Positions 42,801 through 51,318 of a stretch of DNA of 64,000 nucleotides are shown one piece after another; position 1 is the first letter of the stretch, and the number at the start of each line of letters is the position of its first letter. The notes under the pieces were generated by a model. The model made no database searches. It worked only from the letters and a program-made list of their open reading frames with translations, and had not been told where the DNA came from. The stretch comes from a virus. The translations under genes and the position numbers were made by a program. The stretch lies in IMG/VR virus record IMGVR_UViG_3300042304_001125, positions 1 through 64,000 of that record; one strand, given 5' to 3'.

Positions 42801-44537
42801 TCTGATTTTATCTACAGAGCCTGTTTCAGCTGCAAAGTAAATAGGAGAAGATCTACCAACTCCACCGAATTCTTTAATTTCTAAAGACCCGCTAGGTATG
42901 CCAAAGCAGTTAATAAGCGCCCTTAAACCGCGCTCGGTTCCCTTTGTCTTAATAAGGTAAGGAAGGTTATGGTACAGTCTCTTGTAAGTTTCCTGGATGA
43001 TATCTTTATCAGGGGTAGGGGAGTTTGAAGCAGTTACAAATGATGTAATTTGTTCAGATCCGCTATCGTACCACTCTCCTAGCAGTAAGGATGAAAGGGA
43101 GGCTACTGAGAAGTTTGAGGAGTATAACTTTACTCCAAAGCTTCTAAGGGCTTCCCCGACTAGATCTTTAGAGATTCCGTAGTCAAGTCTATTATCAGCA
43201 TCATACTTATCGGTAACAGCTTTAGCATAAATCCAGATGTTGTCAAAATGCTGACCGATCATGTTTAAAAATACCGAATACGGTGCGTTAGCATCATCCT
43301 GGCGGATAAATTCCGGAACAGTATACACTAAGTTGCTCTGATTCAGTTCGTCGTATAGAGAGGCTGATGCAAATTGAGTAGTGTACCAGTTAGTTACCGT
43401 AGCGCTTGATCCGGTAAGATTTATGTAAGGAGGTAGGTTGTTTGATTTAGGCCAAGCAAAGCTTGTACTCTCAAAGTAAAGATACTGTTCATATCCGTCA
43501 AACTTTCCAATAATACCGCTTACTAAATTATCATAATATGTACTGCTTTCACTCACTGCAGCAGAAGCGTTTACTGATAGTGTACTCTTGATAGAGATAG
43601 ATTTACTCTCGTAGTACTGTACTAGACCTATTTTGTAATTAAAGTTCTCTAACCTCTCTTGGGCTGATGAGAAGTGTATGAAGTTGCTGTAGTCTGAATA
43701 ATCTATACTGACCTGTATCCCGCTTTGACTGGCTTGAAGTAGTAACTTATGGTAGCTTCCTGTAACGGGATACGAGAAAAGCTCATTGTAGTTAAGGTAG
43801 CCGGTGTTGAGTACGTTTTGTTCTCTATCCTCTAATGTAAAATTCGGTCCTTTTAAAAATACTGGTTGTTCTGGTTCTGGAGTAAACGTAGCCTCTACCT
43901 GATAAGATATACTGTCTGCTACTAGTTCTACCAGTTCGAAAGTGTTCTTTAATAGTATGTTGGCAGGAAGCGGTTCGTATAGTTTAACAAGTACGCTACC
44001 GTCTGTCTCTATATCAAGATTAACTCCAATAAACAGATCGTTATTTTTGAAATTTAACCGAAACTCTGTGAAGTATGAGTTAGCTTGTAGCTGAGTTTTG
44101 TAGTCGGTTAATATCTGCAGTAATGCAGGAGATACTTCTACTCCTCTAGTTCTAAGCTCTGTTCTGTCTGGTGATATATCAGAGATGTATAAAGAGCTTG
44201 GCAGGATAGGTCTTAAAAAATGATATAGGAGTGATACTCCACCTTGAGTGTATCCTAAACTATTTGCATCTAAAACCGGATCAATGTATAATGTGCTAGC
44301 GCCGTCCTGACCAGCTCCTGCTGAGTTTAGAAGTTGTTTTTCATTTTGGTAATTGTAGACTGAAGTCAGTAATTCACCTGCTGCAGAATAAGCGTGTAGT
44401 TCTATAAAATGCTCATCAACATTGTAGTTAGAGTTGATTGCGAAAGAATTCACTAATGTAGTATCAGAAGTTGAATAAGTTTCAACTCCTAGATCTGCAG
44501 TGTTAGCTGGAATTACGTTGTATTGAACTGTAGCCAT
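39810..44537 (-). CDS. Large baseplate wedge protein (gp7-like candidate)
   Basis: The protein has 1575 residues, longer than T4 gp7 (1032). A key landmark at residues about 517-558 is YKRLYHNLPYLIKTKGTERG followed by LRALINCFGIPSGSLEIKEFGG, the motif of the tail protein I/baseplate wedge family in marine myoviruses. The C-terminal half has beta-rich domains and DVLYD-type contact loops, ending YISQDLQANFESYADKAFTLIQ. It lies between the gp6, gp25, gp5 block and the small structural genes. Assignment to gp7 rests on position and size, so it is tentative. Confidence 0.7.
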   Translation of the reverse strand: MATVQYNVIPANTADLGVETYSTSDTTLVNSFAINSNYNVDEHFIELHAYSAAGELLTSVYNYQNEKQLLNSAGAGQDGASTLYIDPVLDANSLGYTQGGVSLLYHFLRPILPSSLYISDISPDRTELRTRGVEVSPALLQILTDYKTQLQANSYFTEFRLNFKNNDLFIGVNLDIETDGSVLVKLYEPLPANILLKNTFELVELVADSISYQVEATFTPEPEQPVFLKGPNFTLEDREQNVLNTGYLNYNELFSYPVTGSYHKLLLQASQSGIQVSIDYSDYSNFIHFSSAQERLENFNYKIGLVQYYESKSISIKSTLSVNASAAVSESSTYYDNLVSGIIGKFDGYEQYLYFESTSFAWPKSNNLPPYINLTGSSATVTNWYTTQFASASLYDELNQSNLVYTVPEFIRQDDANAPYSVFLNMIGQHFDNIWIYAKAVTDKYDADNRLDYGISKDLVGEALRSFGVKLYSSNFSVASLSSLLLGEWYDSGSEQITSFVTASNSPTPDKDIIQETYKRLYHNLPYLIKTKGTERGLRALINCFGIPSGSLEIKEFGGVGRSSPIYFAAETGSVDKIRISNTGSIVPGNTLSQYTSIQNPAGEYTEDIHTLEVGFSPTYYVDKYIVDNITSSFNIDNYIGDPRTAHDSRYTTLQPFISSSLGNLSRYDMFDFVRLIKFFDNQVFKMVKDFVPVRASATTGIIIKPHLLERGKIKQPTLSLTQPEYSASINTAFLEAQDGGVINELSTTNTVEIKTPAGTVTETKTTGVEKYNGELGGSFIDVVTGELNDENPFKHEVHPELNYSLTEYLSTLTPAPGFDEVTANDFLTQVISVGNMHFFWEYNSKGGYNYLRYIRFRNTLTGGVDIYTSVLELEKIKIAGVEYPFLNKTVTTSTTVLTLGDPGSGLGLSPAAYPTTPTTVQVILQPYLPSTFENSDYNPLLNNATAIANSAKLRKVDYSNGVMVPSNIQALRDNTADIADVQEYLYNSAGIVSGRYTGKQLFAEQVNVFNRATDKSYGSTPVIEQTVPYFGTFSQMSATQDLLNAVEMTIPYVTFQNGDIYSSNTNPDTAKDMQFIFTENKNATILFKTNTSGSRKVLALNGEYRIKKGGKRVEPILVTQSGSFNSTGKLVTTSGSYFNTIFFGEDTGVGEYRLQGVASGSTDRATQITNSSTLIVYFATASSGNTLARWDVPDRAYSLPSIQANTSIKYDTDVYLEFDRDGSKWSDSISVDVVLEYYDGSTWTTLDTKTIKPTWNRSGVKHEQPDGIDIVGHVESGTAGVVYVYVKATMSTGFIPFGSSLTTQKIRVKVVNNTTGNDDVYLLDYIDVYKAGGWPAIKARENIYRGTNYSAFGSFGPAITTVVHGPKFQTPPDYRKLKSNFAVDQEVKPQGSVIFPTSQAVVPFAPSEYHPTSSVGTSITSAAFNPYIWVSSSLTENFGAFQTSDNHESLGFKEFITPFTIQLGDELRAEGNENKVYTVIDIWEKGDSRINNSHLFAARPDKGMVIKVAPPVPRGTLLSNILIRRYVDDPTKVLLYTSNPKTVDEFGTITPQYISQDLQANFESYADKAFTLIQ

Positions 44538-44878
44538 TATTTACCCTGTTGTACTGAAAGTGCTAATATTTCCTGATTTGCTGAAAGGAGCTGTTGTCTG
44601 AGCTGTGTAATCTCGTCAAGGAGAGGTTGTACATCTACTGATTGTACTTGCTGTGAGTAGAGTTTGGAGCTTTCAGTCACTAGGTACTGGTGGGAGTTTG
44701 TATCCCCTTCTACCGGTATACGTAAGTACAGTTTATTGTATAGTCTAAAAAGCTCCTCTACGGTATCTGTATCAACAGCAGGTACTGGTTGTGCAAATGT
44801 TTTGAAGGAAGTATCTACAACTCTTCTAAAATTAACCGGGTCGTAAACCGTTTTTTGTAATTTAACTTCTTCAGCCAT
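44537..44878 (-). CDS. Small coiled-coil baseplate protein
   Basis: The product has 113 residues. VYDPVNFRRVVDTSFKTF is followed by SVDTDTVEELFRLYNKLYLRIP and a C-terminal coiled coil (LLDEITQLRQQLLSANQEILAL). It overlaps its neighbours by 8 bases upstream and one base downstream, and sits within the baseplate operon. Probably a small bridging subunit; no family recognised. Confidence 0.65.
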   Translation of the reverse strand: MAEEVKLQKTVYDPVNFRRVVDTSFKTFAQPVPAVDTDTVEELFRLYNKLYLRIPVEGDTNSHQYLVTESSKLYSQQVQSVDVQPLLDEITQLRQQLLSANQEILALSVQQGK

Positions 44879-46010
44879 TTCTTACGACTTTAAAAGTTAC
44901 TCCGTTGTCAAGTACTGATGTTGATCCGTCGATGGTAGTTTTAATTAGAAGTCTATAATGTCTTTCGGGCTGTAAACCGTTCATATACACATCGAAGTAG
45001 TTGCTAGTGTTATCACTACTAATCTTTGTGTAAGTTGTATCAAAATCTACAACCATTTCTTCTGTATTCTCATCTCTAAGTCCCCAGTACGATGTTGTGG
45101 GTAAGTAGTGTTGAGTGATGTAGTTTGAAGAGGTTACAAAAGTTCTGGCTGGGTATTTAGGTCTTACGTTTAAGCGGAAGCGGTACTTACCTTCATCAGT
45201 GTAACGGTCTTTAGCGTTTTTAATACCTACAATACAGGTAGGGTCTGTTACCGCTCGAGTTGCAACCAAACTACTTGTTACAAAATCATTCCACTTAAAC
45301 TCCAGACACGGAGGGTAAATGGTATGAGTGTTACTAGAGAAGTACTTTAAGAAGGTGAGACTCCCTGTTTGAAATTCATTAACACTGTTTAACTTTAAAA
45401 TGAATCCGTTGTTAGTAATACCTGTTAACCCTTGGGACTGTGAATAATGTAGTTTTACAGAAGGTGTTACATCTAGATCAATATCGTGAGTAGATACTGT
45501 GGAATGTGATTGGAAGTGTACTAGATTAATTCCGTAAGAGCCGGTGTACCAAACACCTCCAATAGCTACGCTTCCAGAATTATAATAAGCTGCTGTATTA
45601 GCGGGGGTAGGGTTAGTCCAACGTGTCCCTGGTTTTGTGTAAAACCAGCTTACTCCTGTTTTATTAATTGGGTTGTCTCCGTATTTTCCAGTTCCTGTAT
45701 CCCAAGAATCATACAGAGGGGAAGCTTCAATAGCGTATCCGGTAGGTACTTCCTCTCCTTCTGCTAAGTATAGTTTAATAGATGCAGAAAACTCCATCTG
45801 TCCTCCTGCAATAACAGTCGGGGATATTTTACTCTCTATAACATCCTCAATTTCTGAGTTGTTAAACTGAATTACGGTTCTGTTAGCAAAGCTACTACTT
45901 CCTAAGTAGAATGAACTAATCTCAAGGATTTCGTCTAATCCGGTATTAGAAGCTTCATACCTAGAGTATAAGGTTGCGTCCTTCTCAGGAAAAATTCTGT
46001 AGATTGCCAT
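44871..46010 (-). CDS. Baseplate structural protein (DNRLRE-like)
   Basis: The protein has 379 residues. The start YRIFPEKDATLYSRYEASNTGLDEILEISSF followed by NRTVIQFN resembles DNRLRE-type virion domains. The middle is rich in aromatics (YDSWDTGTGKYGDNPINKTGVSWFY) and the end (GLQPERHYRLLIKTT) is beta-rich. It sits between gp6 and the small coiled-coil gene. Placement as a baseplate part is inferred from context. Confidence 0.65.
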   Translation of the reverse strand: MAIYRIFPEKDATLYSRYEASNTGLDEILEISSFYLGSSSFANRTVIQFNNSEIEDVIESKISPTVIAGGQMEFSASIKLYLAEGEEVPTGYAIEASPLYDSWDTGTGKYGDNPINKTGVSWFYTKPGTRWTNPTPANTAAYYNSGSVAIGGVWYTGSYGINLVHFQSHSTVSTHDIDLDVTPSVKLHYSQSQGLTGITNNGFILKLNSVNEFQTGSLTFLKYFSSNTHTIYPPCLEFKWNDFVTSSLVATRAVTDPTCIVGIKNAKDRYTDEGKYRFRLNVRPKYPARTFVTSSNYITQHYLPTTSYWGLRDENTEEMVVDFDTTYTKISSDNTSNYFDVYMNGLQPERHYRLLIKTTIDGSTSVLDNGVTFKVVRNG

Positions 46011-46016
46011 CTTTTA

Positions 46017-46025
46017 TAATAAATA
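46017..46025 (-). promoter_or_regulatory. Late-type promoter box (variant)
   Basis: The coding strand reads ATATTTATTA next to the gp6 stop, 6 bases before the 379-residue gene start. The distance is very short, so it may be chance or drive an internal start. Confidence 0.3.
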
Positions 46026-46026
46026 T

Positions 46027-47856
46027 TTACAATGAAGTTACGCGACCGGTAATGTCTGTGTCTGGGAATTTTACTTCAAAGATACAAGGATCGTAGGAAG
46101 GGTATACAATATTATTCTTAGTAGCTCCTTTCACATCGTAGGCATACTGTGAGTATGCTCCTCCTACTTTGTTTTCTACTTCAATATTTTGAACTGTTTG
46201 AACTCCTTTAACTCTATCAAGTAGGGTATACAGGGTAGATAGATTTATAGGCTGGTTAATTGACCACTTTTCTACTGAGAAGTATTCTTTTAATACTTGA
46301 GTGCATGCTAGAAGAACATCTCTACCTGTGTAGTTAGGTAATACCAAAATATCATACTTTACCCCAATATTAACTACAAATGCATCTTTGATATTGATAG
46401 CATCTGTTAATAACCTGTACTGGGAGAGATATGTTTTTAGATTATTTCGGAGAGTATTAGAAGCTGTAGTAAGTTTCTTATTATTATCGTAAGCTAGTAC
46501 ATATAGAGATAAGGATAAGGGGTTACTGTCTACTATATTATCTGTAGTTGACTTAGTAGAGCTTAGCTGATCTTGAACTATATACGCTTTTGCTACAGAT
46601 CCAAACTTAGAAGGTAGTGATAGGGTACGAATTATGTAGTCTTCTTTTGTTACAGCTCTCAGCTGTTCTGCATAAGCTTTTAAACTATTTTCACGTAACT
46701 CGTCAGAAGTATCTCCATCTTTTCCTCCAACTGCTGCAGCGGGATTATTGAATGCTACTGTGTTTTCATACCCTGCTAAAGTAGCAGTTCTAGTGGATGA
46801 TAGGATAGTAGTTACGGTATCGGAGGGTACGTTTGCTTCAACTCCGCCGCCGGCTAGGTAGCGGATCGTCAATACTGTGTTAGCAGGAGCTAGACCATAT
46901 GTTCCTGTAAACATAAAATTTGAAGGGTCGTAGGCCTTATCTATTTTAGATACCCCTATAATTTGATCTCCTAAACCTACATTAGTAGGATCTGGTGTGA
47001 ATACAGTATCGGATCCTCCTACTGTTCCTGCTCCAAATTGAATTTCTAAATTACCTGCTGAGTTAAATCTTGATACGAATCTTCTAGGTACTTTTTGAAG
47101 CTGTAGGGTATAGGGTACTAAGCTAGAATCTGCTGCATTATTTGACTGATCTAAAAAGATACTGTCTTGTGCCAGGTAAGGTACTTCGTACCACCTATTA
47201 CTACTTGCATCTGTAATATCTAATACACCTAGTATATCGGTATCCTCTACTACAACAGTTCTAAATTTTTCCGGAGCTGTTACTGTGATTGTGGTAGTTT
47301 TTACCTCGGCAGAAATAGCTTTAGTTTTTTTCTTTAATAGAAATAAGGTGGGTTTAACCCCGTCATCTGCATAAACTGATACATCTGTAGGATCGTAAGA
47401 GCTTGAGAAGGTAAAATTAATCTTATTATCTATAAGAAACTTTACAGGAGGATTAGTAGTAGACTGTAGTTGTGAATTTTCACTAATAGTGACTGCGTAA
47501 TCGTAATCTGGTATCCATTGTCCACTTACTAGCTTGGAAGGTACTCTTTGGTAGATGTCTAAGTCTACCGTTGCAGCTGCGCTTATTTTAGGACGGTAAC
47601 CCATCATGTAAGCTAATGTATACAGATTACCTGGTTCTTTAGCGTACTGTAGGAAGGTTTCTTGAAGCTGTACGTCTTGGTAGAATGAGAGTACATCTCC
47701 TACGTAAGCTGCCATCTCCATAAACATCATACCTGGTGATGTTGGAGAAAAGTCGTTGTAGGTGTCTGGGAAGTAGTTTTTAGCGTAGTCTACTAACTGT
47801 TGACGAAAATCGCTAAAAGACTTTCCTACATATTTTATATCTCTTTCCTGTGCCAT
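46027..47856 (-). CDS. gp6: Baseplate wedge protein gp6 (baseplate J-like)
   Basis: The protein has 609 residues (T4 gp6 has 660). The start DIKYVGKSFSDFRQQLVDYAKNYFPDTYNDFSPTSPGMMFMEMAAYVGDVLSFY is the conserved gp6 N-terminus. Later landmarks are LRENSLKAYAEQLRAVTKEDYIIR and TDAINIKDAFVVNIGVKYDI, typical of the P2 J family. It forms the wedge ring that holds gp25 and gp53 and transmits contraction. The next upstream gene gp25 ends at the same base as this ATG. Confidence 0.94.
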   Translation of the reverse strand: MAQERDIKYVGKSFSDFRQQLVDYAKNYFPDTYNDFSPTSPGMMFMEMAAYVGDVLSFYQDVQLQETFLQYAKEPGNLYTLAYMMGYRPKISAAATVDLDIYQRVPSKLVSGQWIPDYDYAVTISENSQLQSTTNPPVKFLIDNKINFTFSSSYDPTDVSVYADDGVKPTLFLLKKKTKAISAEVKTTTITVTAPEKFRTVVVEDTDILGVLDITDASSNRWYEVPYLAQDSIFLDQSNNAADSSLVPYTLQLQKVPRRFVSRFNSAGNLEIQFGAGTVGGSDTVFTPDPTNVGLGDQIIGVSKIDKAYDPSNFMFTGTYGLAPANTVLTIRYLAGGGVEANVPSDTVTTILSSTRTATLAGYENTVAFNNPAAAVGGKDGDTSDELRENSLKAYAEQLRAVTKEDYIIRTLSLPSKFGSVAKAYIVQDQLSSTKSTTDNIVDSNPLSLSLYVLAYDNNKKLTTASNTLRNNLKTYLSQYRLLTDAINIKDAFVVNIGVKYDILVLPNYTGRDVLLACTQVLKEYFSVEKWSINQPINLSTLYTLLDRVKGVQTVQNIEVENKVGGAYSQYAYDVKGATKNNIVYPSYDPCIFEVKFPDTDITGRVTSL

Positions 47857-48266
47857 TATTGCTCAAAGTTAATTACAATCTCATCTGTAATGTTGGTTTC
47901 TCTAACAGAGTATTTTAATTCAAAAGAGATTAAGTTTTGGTCCGGTTCTGGTGTAAGTTTTAAAGTCTTAACCTGAACTTGTGGAAAGTATAGTTTTAGT
48001 GAGGTCTCTATACGTTCTGTGATCTCTTCAACGCTATCTTGGGTAATAGCTTCAAATACAAAATTTCGAAGACCTGCTCCAAAATCTACATTGAAAACTC
48101 TTTCATTCTGTCCGGTGAGAAAGAAATTGATAAGATTAGCTTTAGTAGCGTCTTTGGTAGTATACGTAGAATTAAAAACAGCTCTACCTTGGAAAGGTAA
48201 AGCAACCCCTACAGCTTTTCTAGGCTGAAGGTCTAATGGGTTAATTCTCTGTACGTTATACGCCAT
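47856..48266 (-). CDS. gp25: Baseplate wedge protein gp25
   Basis: The protein has 136 residues (T4 gp25 has 132), the GPW/gp25 family. Typical landmarks are LINFFLTGQNERVFNVDFGAGLRNFVFE, followed by ITERIETSLKLYFPQVQVK. Gp25 nucleates sheath polymerisation in the wedge. It shares one base with the gp6 gene and overlaps the tagged 141-residue gene by 11 bases. Confidence 0.94.
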   Translation of the reverse strand: MAYNVQRINPLDLQPRKAVGVALPFQGRAVFNSTYTTKDATKANLINFFLTGQNERVFNVDFGAGLRNFVFEAITQDSVEEITERIETSLKLYFPQVQVKTLKLTPEPDQNLISFELKYSVRETNITDEIVINFEQ

Positions 48267-48681
48267 ATGGATCTCTCTTCTTATTTGCTTGCTTTACAAT
48301 TGCTGCTGCTTTATTAACAAAGCTCAACTGGGATAGATCTAGCCCTACTTTTGGGGCGGCGGCTACAGCTTGAGCTACTGCTCTAGGATCTTCAGAGACT
48401 GGTTTGAAGGCCTGCCTGGGCGTGAATGCGCCTCTATCAAACATTTCAGCCATATTAGCTGTTGCTGTTCCCATGCTGCGGTAATCTTCCGAAGTCATAG
48501 AACGGCTAGTCATATTAAGGGCTTCCATAAGAGGATTTCCTCCTGAGAATTGTAATGGCTTAGGTGCAGGTGCTGTAGCTTCAGTCTGCATAGGAGCGGG
48601 AGCTTTCATTTCAGAAAGTTCTTCTCTGATAGCTTCTCTTACAGCTTCTTTAATTAGACTTTTAAATTCACTAGCTTTCAT
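48256..48681 (-). CDS. Tagged protein in the baseplate cluster, unknown
   Basis: The product has 141 residues. MKASEFKSLIKEAVREAIREELSE-M is an amphipathic helix with IKE and LSE sites. An Ala/Pro-rich linker and NPLMEALNMTSRSM follow, ending VKQANKKRDPYGV. It is unusual to find a tag of the internal-protein type between gp25 and the next baseplate gene. It may be a chaperone, a tail-internal protein, or a head protein encoded out of place. Confidence 0.6.
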   Translation of the reverse strand: MKASEFKSLIKEAVREAIREELSEMKAPAPMQTEATAPAPKPLQFSGGNPLMEALNMTSRSMTSEDYRSMGTATANMAEMFDRGAFTPRQAFKPVSEDPRAVAQAVAAAPKVGLDLSQLSFVNKAAAIVKQANKKRDPYGV

Positions 48682-48683
48682 AA

Positions 48684-48693
48684 TAATAAATAG
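48684..48693 (-). promoter_or_regulatory. Late-type box of doubtful function
   Basis: CTATTTATTA ends only 2 bases before the tagged gene ATG. It is too close to serve that gene unless the messenger starts inside it; it might serve gp25. Confidence 0.25.
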
Positions 48694-48695
48694 AT

Positions 48696-49898
48696 TTAAT
48701 TAACTAGTCGATCAATGGCTAGCTTAAGCTCTTCTATAAGAAGTTCGTTAGAGCTAGAGAAGGACTTGTTACCTTCTAGCACGACTGCTCCAATAGAGTC
48801 AATAGCTACTGCGTAACGCCTAGGAGCGACTGGTGGTGAGTTTGGGTCAATACGAACTTCAATCCTGTAACCTTGATATGTACCTAGGTTATTTTCCCCG
48901 CTCTGTGAAAGTTGTACTGGTATAAAGTTACCTGTGTCTATTTGATCTTTACTGCAGGATTGTAGTAGCGTATCAATGATTGTGATAATAGCTTGAACGG
49001 TGTTTACTTGAATTGTAATATATGTAACTGTTTTAGCTGCTTGACAGGCTATCCCGTCTAATCCTTTCTCTCCGTAGCGGTTACTGGGACCTTGAATATC
49101 AGGCCTGATGCGATCTGCTAGTCTATAAACTCTAGCAGTAAGTAGGGCGAACACTCCGGATGCACCGCTTGGGGTAGCGGCGGAAGCAAAAGTACTTGCT
49201 TCAGAAGCTTTAGCAGCTTCTTCTAATGCAGTAAGGGTTAAGCTTATTGCATTGATAGCAGATGAAGTTAGATTTACAACCTGTGTAAGAGTTTGTAGCT
49301 TTGTTGCAAGACTGTTTACAAACTTCTTAATGGTTCTAACTACGTTAATTAGTGTTTGAAGTGTTTGACCGGTTGGACATTGAATCTTTTGAGTAACCTG
49401 AGAGAGTATGATGGGGGTCAGAAAGCTTAGAGTGTAGGCTGTCCCTCTATCTTGGAACCATTGGTTGAACTCTTTCCTCTCTTGTTCTGAAAGTTTATTT
49501 AACCCAGTTTTGATTCCTCCTTCAGCTTGTATAATTTTAGCAGTGTAAGGAGGTAAAGAGACTCCAGAAGCTTCTATATATAGTACTACATCTGCCTGCT
49601 CTTGCGGGGTAAGTTTATCAAACCCTTGAATCAATAGTTTAAGAGTGTGTGGGGGTAGGTTTAGTCCAGAAAGTAGTAAGTTGATTGCTTCGTCGGTTTG
49701 ATTATTTGCAATCAGTCTGAGAAATCTCTCGCTTACAAGATCACATGGCTTAACATCTTCTATTCCGAATTCAGTCAAGATCTGGGCTAGTTCATCACAG
49801 GATTTTTGCTTGGCTTGAGCTAAGGCTTTTAAAAGCTCATCGCTAAGCTTTTGTATGAGATGCCTGCCGTCGCAGGGCTGTAGATCAAACTCGCTCAT
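48696..49898 (-). CDS. Baseplate hub/tail protein, unknown
   Basis: The protein has 400 residues. The first 190 are helical with internal similarity (LLLSGLNLPPHTLKLLIQGFDKLTPQEQADVVLYIEASGVSLPP). A middle helical region (residues about 165-310) holds SQVTQKIQCPTGQTLQTLINVVRTIKK. The C-terminal part (YQGYRIEVRIDPNSPPVAPRRYAVAIDS...VLEGNKSFSSSNELLIEELK) is a beta-rich domain. It overlaps the gp5-like gene by 4 bases. Possibly the counterpart of a hub protein such as gp48 or gp53, but I cannot place it firmly. Confidence 0.62.
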   Translation of the reverse strand: MSEFDLQPCDGRHLIQKLSDELLKALAQAKQKSCDELAQILTEFGIEDVKPCDLVSERFLRLIANNQTDEAINLLLSGLNLPPHTLKLLIQGFDKLTPQEQADVVLYIEASGVSLPPYTAKIIQAEGGIKTGLNKLSEQERKEFNQWFQDRGTAYTLSFLTPIILSQVTQKIQCPTGQTLQTLINVVRTIKKFVNSLATKLQTLTQVVNLTSSAINAISLTLTALEEAAKASEASTFASAATPSGASGVFALLTARVYRLADRIRPDIQGPSNRYGEKGLDGIACQAAKTVTYITIQVNTVQAIITIIDTLLQSCSKDQIDTGNFIPVQLSQSGENNLGTYQGYRIEVRIDPNSPPVAPRRYAVAIDSIGAVVLEGNKSFSSSNELLIEELKLAIDRLVN

Positions 49899-50956
49899 TT
49901 CTGGATAAGTACTTTGTTTGATTTCATTTGCTCTACCTCTAATATGAACCTTGTTGCTCGCTCGGTAAATGAAGCGGCAGGTGCTGTAAGGGGAGCTATA
50001 CCTAGTGATCCGAGTGCAGCAGTTACCTTAGTAAGTTCAATTAAAACCGCTGATAGATCTGCTAACATTCTATCTCCTAATATTGCTTTTTGATCTGCCT
50101 GTTCTCCTAGTTTGATTTGAGGAGCTTCACTAGTTATAGTGTCTTCTGCTTTGATGTTTACAACTCTTCCTGAAGCTTCTAAAGCAGCGGGAGTAGATAA
50201 GATCAGGTTGTTGTCTCGAGCGTTAAGTACTACTCTGCCGCTAGTTAAGATAGCTTGAGGCTGGTCGTACTCGTTTAGTGGTTGGGTAAGCTTGTTACCT
50301 GGGGTTAGTGGGAGTTTTTGAGTAGAAGTTAGATATAAAGAAGCGTAATCTTCATTTACATCTTCTTTTATGTATTCAAATCCATTATTAACTGTAACTT
50401 GACCATTACTCAGAACCATAATAGGTTCTCCTAAAGGACCATTCCAGGGAGTCTTATTAGGAATACTTTGTGAAAATCTAAGACTCTGCCCTTGCCTTCC
50501 TTCAAATAGAACATCCCCAGCGTAAGGAGTAAGCGGGTTAATATCGCTCCTCTCTGTAAAATCCTTGACAGTCGTTACATTATCTTCATTACCTATAGGA
50601 GTCTGCCCGTGTTGAGGATGTTTCCATAAGTTAAGAGGTTCTAAGTAGTAAGAGTTTTCTAGAGGTGTAGAAGTTTTACCTTGACTCTTTATCTGTGTAC
50701 GTATGACTAAAACTACCTCTCCCGGTAGGGGTGGTTTTTTATAAGCGCTACTATATGGAAGCGCTGTACTATATGCTGTACTATCTCTCGATACTGGGTT
50801 ATCTAGGTCCTTAGTGTACTTAATCTTAAAAGTACTCTCAGGATCTACTGTTGAAAGATCTGTGGAGATTACCTTAGCAAGGAATATATCGTAGACCTGC
50901 TTTAAGGAACTACCATATTTCCTGTCTTTTTTAGACGGGCCGTATTCGTATGCCAT
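49895..50956 (-). CDS. gp5: Baseplate hub spike, gp5-like, no lysozyme domain
   Basis: The protein has 353 residues. The N-terminus has an OB-fold-like segment with KPPLPGEVVLVIRTQI; DVLFEGRQGQSLRFSQSIPNKTPWNGPLGEPIMVLSNGQ follows and is conserved in gp5 counterparts of marine T4-like phages. The C-terminal part (RVVLNARDNNLILSTPAALEASGRVVNIKAEDTIT) has the strand repeats of a beta-helix needle. T4 gp5 is 575 residues with a lysozyme domain between these parts; none is visible here. The spike punctures the outer membrane. Confidence 0.78.
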   Translation of the reverse strand: MAYEYGPSKKDRKYGSSLKQVYDIFLAKVISTDLSTVDPESTFKIKYTKDLDNPVSRDSTAYSTALPYSSAYKKPPLPGEVVLVIRTQIKSQGKTSTPLENSYYLEPLNLWKHPQHGQTPIGNEDNVTTVKDFTERSDINPLTPYAGDVLFEGRQGQSLRFSQSIPNKTPWNGPLGEPIMVLSNGQVTVNNGFEYIKEDVNEDYASLYLTSTQKLPLTPGNKLTQPLNEYDQPQAILTSGRVVLNARDNNLILSTPAALEASGRVVNIKAEDTITSEAPQIKLGEQADQKAILGDRMLADLSAVLIELTKVTAALGSLGIAPLTAPAASFTERATRFILEVEQMKSNKVLIQK

Positions 50957-51294
50957 TATTTTTGCTCTCCTAATGCATTGGCTTGTTCTAGGATCTGGGC
51001 TAGTTCTTCTGCTCCTAGTTCAAATCCTGCTGTATCACCAGATGTCCTAGCATTATCCATTCTCTGGACGATGGTGAGCATTTTTACGAGCATCTCATCG
51101 TTCTTAACTCCGATCTCTAGGTAGTTAGCGATCATGGGGACTACTAGGGTAGCGTCCCCGATATTTTCAATAAGAGGCTTAAGCTCTCCGATGAGAGCAT
51201 TGATCTGTTTATCTTTTTTCTTAGAGTTGTTATAAATCTCCTCTAGTACGTTAGAAACAGTCTTGCCGTTAAATAGCTCCTTATCCAGTGCCAT
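50956..51294 (-). CDS. Small helical protein, unknown
   Basis: The product has 112 residues: MALDKELFNGKTVSNVLEEIYNNSKKKDKQI, then LKPLIENIGDATLVVPMIANYLEIGVKNDEMLVKMLTI, mainly helical. It shares one base with the gp5-like gene and carries its own late-type box. Possibly a chaperone for the hub or a transcription partner of gp55; no evidence either way. Confidence 0.6.
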   Translation of the reverse strand: MALDKELFNGKTVSNVLEEIYNNSKKKDKQINALIGELKPLIENIGDATLVVPMIANYLEIGVKNDEMLVKMLTIVQRMDNARTSGDTAGFELGAEELAQILEQANALGEQK

Positions 51295-51304
51295 ACTCTT
51301 TCTT

Positions 51305-51313
51305 TATAAATAG
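51305..51313 (-). promoter_or_regulatory. Late-type promoter box
   Basis: CTATTTATA followed by AAGAAAGAGT on the coding strand, 10 bases before the 112-residue gene. It is the first box downstream of the gp55 gene and opens the baseplate cluster. Confidence 0.55.
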
Positions 51314-51318
51314 AAAGG

